A DNA stretch of 10,239 nucleotides from QYOJ01 sp964449285 (GTDB lineage Bacteria; Bacteroidota; Bacteroidia; Bacteroidales; FEN-979), in NCBI GenBank assembly GCA_964449285.1, contig CAYUZX010000084.1:1-10239 (forward strand), written 5' to 3'. The notes under the pieces are model-generated. The model ran no database searches and was not told the DNA's origin. It worked only from the letters and a program-made list of their open reading frames with translations. This document shows positions 6,338-10,239 of the stretch, one piece after another. Both the position numbers and the translations under genes were made by a program. How positions within the stretch are numbered: position 1 is the first letter of the stretch; each line of letters starts with the position of its first letter.

Positions 6338-7168
6338 ATGAATCGAACAGAATTGATTTCCCTGATCCGCCGAAAGAAGTCGTTTCTATGCATCGGACTG
6401 GACACCGATCTGGCTAAGATCCCTCCTCATCTGCTAGAGGAAAAGGATCCGGTATTTGAGTTCAACAAGGCGATCATCGATGCTACCATCAATCTGGCTG
6501 TTGCTTACAAGCCGAATTTGGCATTTTACGAATGTCATGGTGTTGAAGGATGGGAAAGTCTGACGAAAACGATCCAGTATATCAACAATATATACGGAGG
6601 AGAGGCCTTTACCATTGCCGATGCCAAACGTGGCGACATCGGAAATACTTCTAAACAATATGCCAAGGCGATGTTTGATCCGAAGTCATCGGGGCTGGAT
6701 TTTGATGCGGTGACTGTTGCACCGTATATGGGTGAAGATTCTGTGAAGCCATTCCTTGAGTTTGACGACAAATGGGTGATCCTGTTGGCTCTTACCTCCA
6801 ACAAAGGGGCAGATGATTTCCAGCTAATGACCTCAAAAGAGACCAACTTTCGGTTCTTTGAGGAGGTATTGATCAAGTCACTGAGTTGGGGAACCGAATC
6901 GAACATGATGTATGTGGTGGGTGCAACCAAAGCCAGGAAACTTGAGGAGATCCGTGCGCTGATTCCCGAACATTTTCTCCTGGTACCCGGAGTAGGCGCT
7001 CAGGGAGGTAGTTTGGAAGAGGTTGCCAGGTATGGAATGAACAAAGATTGCGGACTACTGGTCAATTCCTCCCGGGGGATCATCTATGCGTCATCAGGCA
7101 AGGATTTCGCCGAAAAAGCGCGTGAAGAGGCGCAAAAGCTACATGAAACGATGGAGAAGTTCCTGTAG
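6338..7168 (+). CDS. pyrF: orotidine 5'-phosphate decarboxylase, type 2
   Basis: Cytosolic enzyme of the last step of UMP synthesis (OMP to UMP plus CO2). The 276-aa length and motifs fit the longer type-2 family used by Bacteroidota rather than the roughly 235-aa type 1. Visible motifs are FLCIGLDTD (16-24), AYKPNLAFYE (56-65), the catalytic D-x-K-R-x-D as DAKRGD (95-100, Lys97 catalytic) followed by IGNTSKQYA, VAPYMGEDSV (127-136), VPGVGAQGG (216-224) and NSSRGIIYA (243-251, phosphate-binding region). The ATG at 6338 gives the family-typical KKSFLC(I/V)GLDTD spacing. The gene converges on ilvE, with a hairpin 17 nt past its stop. Confidence 0.97.
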   Translation: MNRTELISLIRRKKSFLCIGLDTDLAKIPPHLLEEKDPVFEFNKAIIDATINLAVAYKPNLAFYECHGVEGWESLTKTIQYINNIYGGEAFTIADAKRGDIGNTSKQYAKAMFDPKSSGLDFDAVTVAPYMGEDSVKPFLEFDDKWVILLALTSNKGADDFQLMTSKETNFRFFEEVLIKSLSWGTESNMMYVVGATKARKLEEIRALIPEHFLLVPGVGAQGGSLEEVARYGMNKDCGLLVNSSRGIIYASSGKDFAEKAREEAQKLHETMEKFL

Positions 7169-7185
7169 GTTTGGGTATATATTGG

Positions 7186-7210
7186 AGGGGCGGGTTCAGA
7201 ACCCGCCCCT
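7186..7210. terminator. perfect 11-bp hairpin between convergent pyrF and ilvE
   Basis: AGGGGCGGGTT (7186-7196) is followed by the 3-nt loop CAG and its exact complement AACCCGCCCCT (7200-7210). It starts 17 nt after the pyrF stop and ends 13 nt before the ilvE stop codon, so it is placed to end transcription from both sides. Neither side has a good run of T after the stem, so it may act as a roadblock or RNA-stabilising stem rather than a classic intrinsic terminator. The GC-rich palindrome also resembles REP-like elements dispersed in some bacterial genomes. Confidence 0.7.
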
Positions 7211-7223
7211 ACTCATACTCTCC

Positions 7224-8243
7224 CTATTCCAACACCGTGATCCACCCCCGTTTATCCTCATCCTCTCCCTCCTGGATGGCTCGCAGTTTCCGGTATAGTT
7301 TCGTGGAGATCTCTCCTGCTTTTCCATCTTTGCAGTAATGGTATCCATGTTTGGTATCGTGGTCGATGATGGCACAAATTGGTGAGATCACAGCCGCTGT
7401 ACCACAGGCTCCCACCTCATCAAAATCGGCCAACTCCTCAACCGGGACCGGACGTACTTCCACATCCATACCCATCTCCTTCGCTAATACCTGCAAAGAC
7501 TTGTTGGTGATGGAAGGAAGAATGGAGGTAGAGGCGGGTGTCACATAGGTGTTCCCTTTGATACCAAAGAAGTTAGCCGGACCAGCTTCATCGATATATT
7601 TCTGTTCAGCTGAATCCAGGAAAAGTACCGAAGCATATCCATCCTGGTGTGCGCGGTGTGCAGGGACAAGGCTTGCGGCATAATTTCCGCCAACCTTTAT
7701 GTGGCCGGTTCCTTTGGGGGCTGCACGATGGTAATCGCGCACAATTTCCATCTTCACCGGGCTGAAACCCTCTTTGAAATAAGGGCCAACCGGTCCTACG
7801 AAGATCATGAACAAGTATTCCGTGGCCGGTTTTACACCTACCTGTGGACCCGTACCAATCAGGAGCGGGCGAATATACAGGGAAGCGCCCTCGCCATAAG
7901 GAGGTACGTATTTCTCATTCATTTTCACAACAGTCAAAACAGCTTCCTGAAACAATTCCCACGGCACCTCGGCCATCATGATTCCGCGAGCAGAGCTGTT
8001 CATCCGTTTCCAGTTTTCATCCATTCGGAAGATCCGTATCTTTTCGTCCTTTCCCCTAAACGCTTTCAGCCCTTCAAATGCCTCCTGCCCATAGTGTAGA
8101 CAGGTAGCTGCCATATGCAAGGTAATTTGTTCTGATGAGGAGATTTCCAGGGCCCCCCATTGGCCATCACGGTAGTAAGATCGTACGTTGTAGTCGGTCT
8201 TGAAATACCCGAAAGGAAGGTTTTTCCAATCAATCTGATTCAT
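7224..8243 (-). CDS. ilvE: branched-chain amino acid aminotransferase
   Basis: PLP-dependent class IV aminotransferase in the cytosol. It carries out the last step of Leu, Ile and Val synthesis, and the first of their breakdown, using glutamate/2-oxoglutarate. The protein is 339 aa from the chosen start. Motifs are CLHYGQEAFEGLKAFRG (48-64), SLYIRPLLIGTG (121-132), GHIKVGGNYAAS with the PLP Lys183 (180-191), YIDEAGPANFF (216-226) and GTAAVISPI (281-289). The frame extends 20 codons further upstream, but that stretch (MIFFLLLHHYPN...) is unlike the family, whereas MNQIDWKNLPFGYFKTDYN aligns with known Bacteroidales starts, so the ATG at 8243-8241 is taken. It is monocistronic here: convergent with pyrF, divergent from the LruC pair. 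Confidence 0.96.
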   Translation of the reverse strand: MNQIDWKNLPFGYFKTDYNVRSYYRDGQWGALEISSSEQITLHMAATCLHYGQEAFEGLKAFRGKDEKIRIFRMDENWKRMNSSARGIMMAEVPWELFQEAVLTVVKMNEKYVPPYGEGASLYIRPLLIGTGPQVGVKPATEYLFMIFVGPVGPYFKEGFSPVKMEIVRDYHRAAPKGTGHIKVGGNYAASLVPAHRAHQDGYASVLFLDSAEQKYIDEAGPANFFGIKGNTYVTPASTSILPSITNKSLQVLAKEMGMDVEVRPVPVEELADFDEVGACGTAAVISPICAIIDHDTKHGYHYCKDGKAGEISTKLYRKLRAIQEGEDEDKRGWITVLE

Positions 8244-8282
8244 ATCAAGTGAATTTAAATTTTTCAGGTTTGGATAGTGATG

Positions 8283-8290
8283 TAAAAGTA
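8283..8290 (-). promoter_or_regulatory. possible -7 element for ilvE beside a T10 tract
   Basis: On the minus strand TACTTTTA (8290 down to 8283) matches seven of eight TAnnTTTG positions and lies 39 nt before the ilvE ATG. It directly follows a run of ten T on the minus strand (8299-8290). No convincing -33 TTG is present at the expected distance. It is the best candidate in the region but weak. Confidence 0.3.
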
Positions 8291-8339
8291 AAAAAAAAAT
8301 CACATGTACTAACTATGAACTGCCACATACTTATTGCTA

Positions 8340-8371
8340 TTTGGTCCACCCGTTTGTTTTTTGTAAGTTTG
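8340..8371 (+). promoter_or_regulatory. Bacteroidota-type promoter for the LruC gene pair
   Basis: TTTG at 8340-8343 and a perfect -7 TAAGTTTG at 8364-8371 are separated by 20 nt, an excellent match in both elements and spacing. Transcription would start near 8376-8379, leaving a leader of about 17-20 nt before the ATG at 8396. This also argues that any reading frame starting further upstream is not the true start of the next gene. Confidence 0.75.
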
Positions 8372-8395
8372 AATAACATTAAGATTTGCAACGCC

Positions 8396-8800
8396 ATGAA
8401 AAGCCGAAAAATCACCACATTTTCCATTTTCCTGTTCGCTTTGCTTTTAATGGATGGCACAGGTTGTAGAAAAGAATTAACCATAACTGTACCGGCCCCT
8501 GTTGTTGAAAATCCGCTGGAACTTACAGTAAGCAACAACTTCGACTGGAAGACAACACGGGATATCACACTGGAAGTCACCGGTATTACAGTTCCCGTTA
8601 GCATCCGGAATACCCTCTGGGTGAAATCGACCGATGAAGAAAAAGTTTACTTGAAAAACCCGCTTTTCATGGATCAGAATTATACCCTTAAATTCACGAT
8701 TCCTGCTTATGAAACAGAGGTGATGATCACCTATGGGTCGATCTGGAAGATTGTTGATGCTACTCCTGAAGTGATCCATTTTAACTATCTTTCACAGTAA
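8396..8800 (+). CDS. probable lipoprotein resembling the N-terminal module of LruC proteins
   Basis: 134-aa exported protein. The N-terminus MKSRK is followed by a hydrophobic stretch (residues 6-19) and a Cys at 24 in GTGCRKE. The Cys followed by charged residues fits a Bacteroidota surface lipoprotein, although Gly at -3 is atypical for a lipobox. The mature part has NPLELTVSNNFDWKTTRDIT (39-58), then short beta-strand-like segments including LWVKSTD (74-80), LKFTIPA (98-104) and a C-terminal beta tail. The FDWxTTRDxxLxV pattern is, from memory, the start of the N-terminal domain of Bacteroidota LruC-domain lipoproteins. The next gene, 10 nt downstream, carries an LruC domain without this module, so the two products probably work together. 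The ATG at 8396 is preferred over one at 8249 because it alone gives a signal peptide and lies just after the promoter. Confidence 0.75.
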   Translation: MKSRKITTFSIFLFALLLMDGTGCRKELTITVPAPVVENPLELTVSNNFDWKTTRDITLEVTGITVPVSIRNTLWVKSTDEEKVYLKNPLFMDQNYTLKFTIPAYETEVMITYGSIWKIVDATPEVIHFNYLSQ

Positions 8801-8810
8801 AAAAATAGTG

Positions 8811-10235
8811 ATGAAATATTTTAAGCTGACACTATTGTTATTCATCCTCCTGATGGTTACTCCTTCTGTCTTCAGTCAGTATGAAGTAGACTTTGAATCA
8901 GGGAACAAAAGTTATTATGAAGGTCTTTGTTGGGATTTTGACAACGCCGATGTAAAATCCAATTCACCCATTTCAGGTTCAAAAAGTGTCCGTACAGACA
9001 AACTTGACACTAAGATCGGAATCATTGAATCTCCCTGGGTTTCACTATCGGGTTCCGGCAACCTGACATTCAAACACCGGATCTACAGTTATAATGGATC
9101 GCGTACGTTGAAGGTTTACATTATCAGTGAGGCTAATCCTTCAGGGGACCTCATTTTGGATTACGACTATACGAACGGTACTACAATAACTCAAATTATT
9201 GCCATCACCCAGAGTGGTGTATATAAGTTCAAGTGGCGTTTTTCTGGGTCCGGTGGCAACTCCAGGGGACAACTGGACGACATCACTATCCCCGGTACTT
9301 ATGCTTCGGATCCATCCAATTCTTGCGAACCAATCAATATCAACCCTGATGCCGATGGAGACGGAGTGCCGGATAACGAAGATGACTATCCCGCTGATCC
9401 ATACCGGGCATACAACAACTTTTACCCGGCATCCGGACAAGCAACCCTGGCATTTGAAGATCTCTGGCCTTCTGATGGAGACTACGACTTGAATGATGTG
9501 GTAGTTGGTTACAGCTTTAAGATTGTCACCAATGCCGACGACAATGTGGTTGATCTGATCGGAACCTTTATTCTCAGGGCATCGGGAGCCGGACTCCACA
9601 ACGGATTCGGATTCCAGCTTCCTTCTGTTGACCCTACCTCAATCATCAGTACGACAGGGTATGACGTGCTTTCTGCTTCCGGCTATACATTCGGGTCAAA
9701 CGGGTTGGAAACAGGACAGACCGATGCAACTGCGATTGTATTTGACGACTTCTTCCGGTTAATGGTCCCGGTTGGCGGAGGGGTTGGTGTGAATACTTCT
9801 GCCGGCCAGCCCATTGTTCCCTGGGATACGATTACGGTCTCCATGGTATTTATGAATAACGGCACTCCGGGAGCCGGTGGTACAGTGAGTCTTACAGCCC
9901 TGAACATTGCCGGGTTCAATCCATTCATCATGGCTGGGATGGAGCGGGGAAAAGAGGTACATCTGCCTGATTTTGAACCCACTGACAAAGCCGACCCTCA
10001 ATACTTCGGGATTGAGGACGATGACTCCAATTCCGCCGCAGGCAAATATTACAAAACAGCCGCCAACCTGCCCTGGGCGCTAAACATCTATGAAACGTTT
10101 GATTATCCCCTGGAGGAGATCTCCATCATCGATGCGTACCTGAAATTTGGCGACTGGGTGCAAAGCAGCGGCAACCTTTTCCCCGACTGGTACCAAAACA
10201 ATGCCGGATACCGGAATGCGGCGAATATTTATTGA
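8811..10235 (+). CDS. secreted LruC (DUF4842-like) domain protein
   Basis: 474-aa exported protein of unknown function. A type I signal peptide covers 1-22 with likely cleavage VFS/QYE; there is no lipobox Cys. Residues about 24-162 look like a beta-sandwich or jelly-roll adhesion-type domain (SGSKSVRTDKL, ESPWVSLSGSGNLTFKHRI, GQLDDITIPG). An Asp-rich loop PDADGDGVPDNEDDYPADP (179-197) resembles a thrombospondin type 3/dockerin calcium loop. The LruC region, about 198-474, shows YNNFYP, LAFEDLWPSDGDYDLNDVVV (213-232), WALNIYETFDYPLEE (422-436) and the closing DWYQNNAGYRNAANIY (459-474), which is typical of LruC C-termini, so the protein looks complete. The ATG at 8811 is chosen over the adjacent GTG at 8808. 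It shares a transcript with the small lipoprotein gene upstream. A cell-surface or matrix role is inferred, not shown. Confidence 0.88.
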   Translation: MKYFKLTLLLFILLMVTPSVFSQYEVDFESGNKSYYEGLCWDFDNADVKSNSPISGSKSVRTDKLDTKIGIIESPWVSLSGSGNLTFKHRIYSYNGSRTLKVYIISEANPSGDLILDYDYTNGTTITQIIAITQSGVYKFKWRFSGSGGNSRGQLDDITIPGTYASDPSNSCEPININPDADGDGVPDNEDDYPADPYRAYNNFYPASGQATLAFEDLWPSDGDYDLNDVVVGYSFKIVTNADDNVVDLIGTFILRASGAGLHNGFGFQLPSVDPTSIISTTGYDVLSASGYTFGSNGLETGQTDATAIVFDDFFRLMVPVGGGVGVNTSAGQPIVPWDTITVSMVFMNNGTPGAGGTVSLTALNIAGFNPFIMAGMERGKEVHLPDFEPTDKADPQYFGIEDDDSNSAAGKYYKTAANLPWALNIYETFDYPLEEISIIDAYLKFGDWVQSSGNLFPDWYQNNAGYRNAANIY

Positions 10236-10239
10236 CGTG

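Noticed and set aside
7647..8099. 150-codon plus-strand open frame over ilvE
   Set aside because: It is antisense to certain ilvE coding sequence and shows no family resemblance.
8244..8303. Upstream 20-codon extension of ilvE
   Set aside because: The residues are unlike IlvE N-termini and lie across the probable promoter; MNQIDWKNLPFGY is the family-like start.
8249..8395. Upstream 49-codon extension of the small lipoprotein
   Set aside because: It would start before the promoter at 8340-8371 and would bury the signal peptide.
8808..8810. GTG start for the LruC protein
   Set aside because: The ATG immediately after it at 8811 gives a normal signal peptide and is the simpler start.
10140..10235. 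Type IX secretion sorting domain at the LruC protein C-terminus
   Set aside because: The end is the characteristic LruC terminus (W-Y-x-N-x-x-x-Y-R-N-x-x-x-I-Y); no CTD-like beta domain follows.

Overview
The window looks like chromosomal DNA from a member of the Bacteroidota, most likely order Bacteroidales. Three things point there. (1) PurM, release factor 1, the type-2 PyrF and IlvE all have the Bacteroidales form as I remember those families. (2) Several gene clusters follow a Bacteroidota-type promoter, TAnnTTTG at -7, in two cases with TTG/TTTG about 17-20 nt upstream. (3) Start codons lack clear Shine-Dalgarno sequences and sit in A/T-rich leaders. There are nine protein genes. I see no rRNA, tRNA, CRISPR array, transposase or phage gene, and no stretch over 300 bases without a gene.

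Left part (1-4988, all +). An 8-bp tandem repeat array ends exactly at a promoter. The promoter serves a tightly spaced set of four genes (gaps of 6, 18 and 12 nt). These are an 818-aa PorE-like envelope protein (TPR, PD40 beta-propeller, carboxypeptidase-regulatory-like fold, OmpA domain, plus a C-terminal domain resembling a retropepsin-type aspartic protease that has lost its active site); purM; a small one-TM protein of a conserved but uncharacterised Bacteroidota family; and a lipoprotein class I amidotransferase/peptidase C26 with intact catalytic residues.

Middle (4989-8243). A 176-bp spacer with inverted repeats and a -7 promoter motif leads into prfA (RF1). A 102-bp spacer of degenerate short repeats follows, then pyrF. 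pyrF converges on ilvE (minus strand), with a perfect 11-bp stem hairpin almost midway between the two stop codons; it probably ends transcription from both sides. purM, prfA and pyrF are housekeeping genes (purine synthesis, translation termination, pyrimidine synthesis). I recall them as neighbours in other Bacteroidales, and here two envelope genes lie between purM and prfA.

Right part (8244-10239). A divergent intergenic region carries a strong promoter match for two + genes 10 nt apart. The first encodes a 134-aa probable lipoprotein whose sequence resembles the N-terminal FDW-x-TT-R-D module of LruC-type lipoproteins. The second is a 474-aa secreted protein with a beta-sandwich-like N-terminal region, a calcium-loop-like Asp-rich motif and a full LruC (DUF4842-like) domain. 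They look like one LruC protein divided into two co-transcribed genes.

Most of the window is ordinary core genome. The items most worth a second look are the degenerate protease-like domain on the PorE-like protein, the split LruC pair, the Cys/His-rich exported C26 hydrolase, and the repeat array whose last, variant copy supplies the -33 promoter element.
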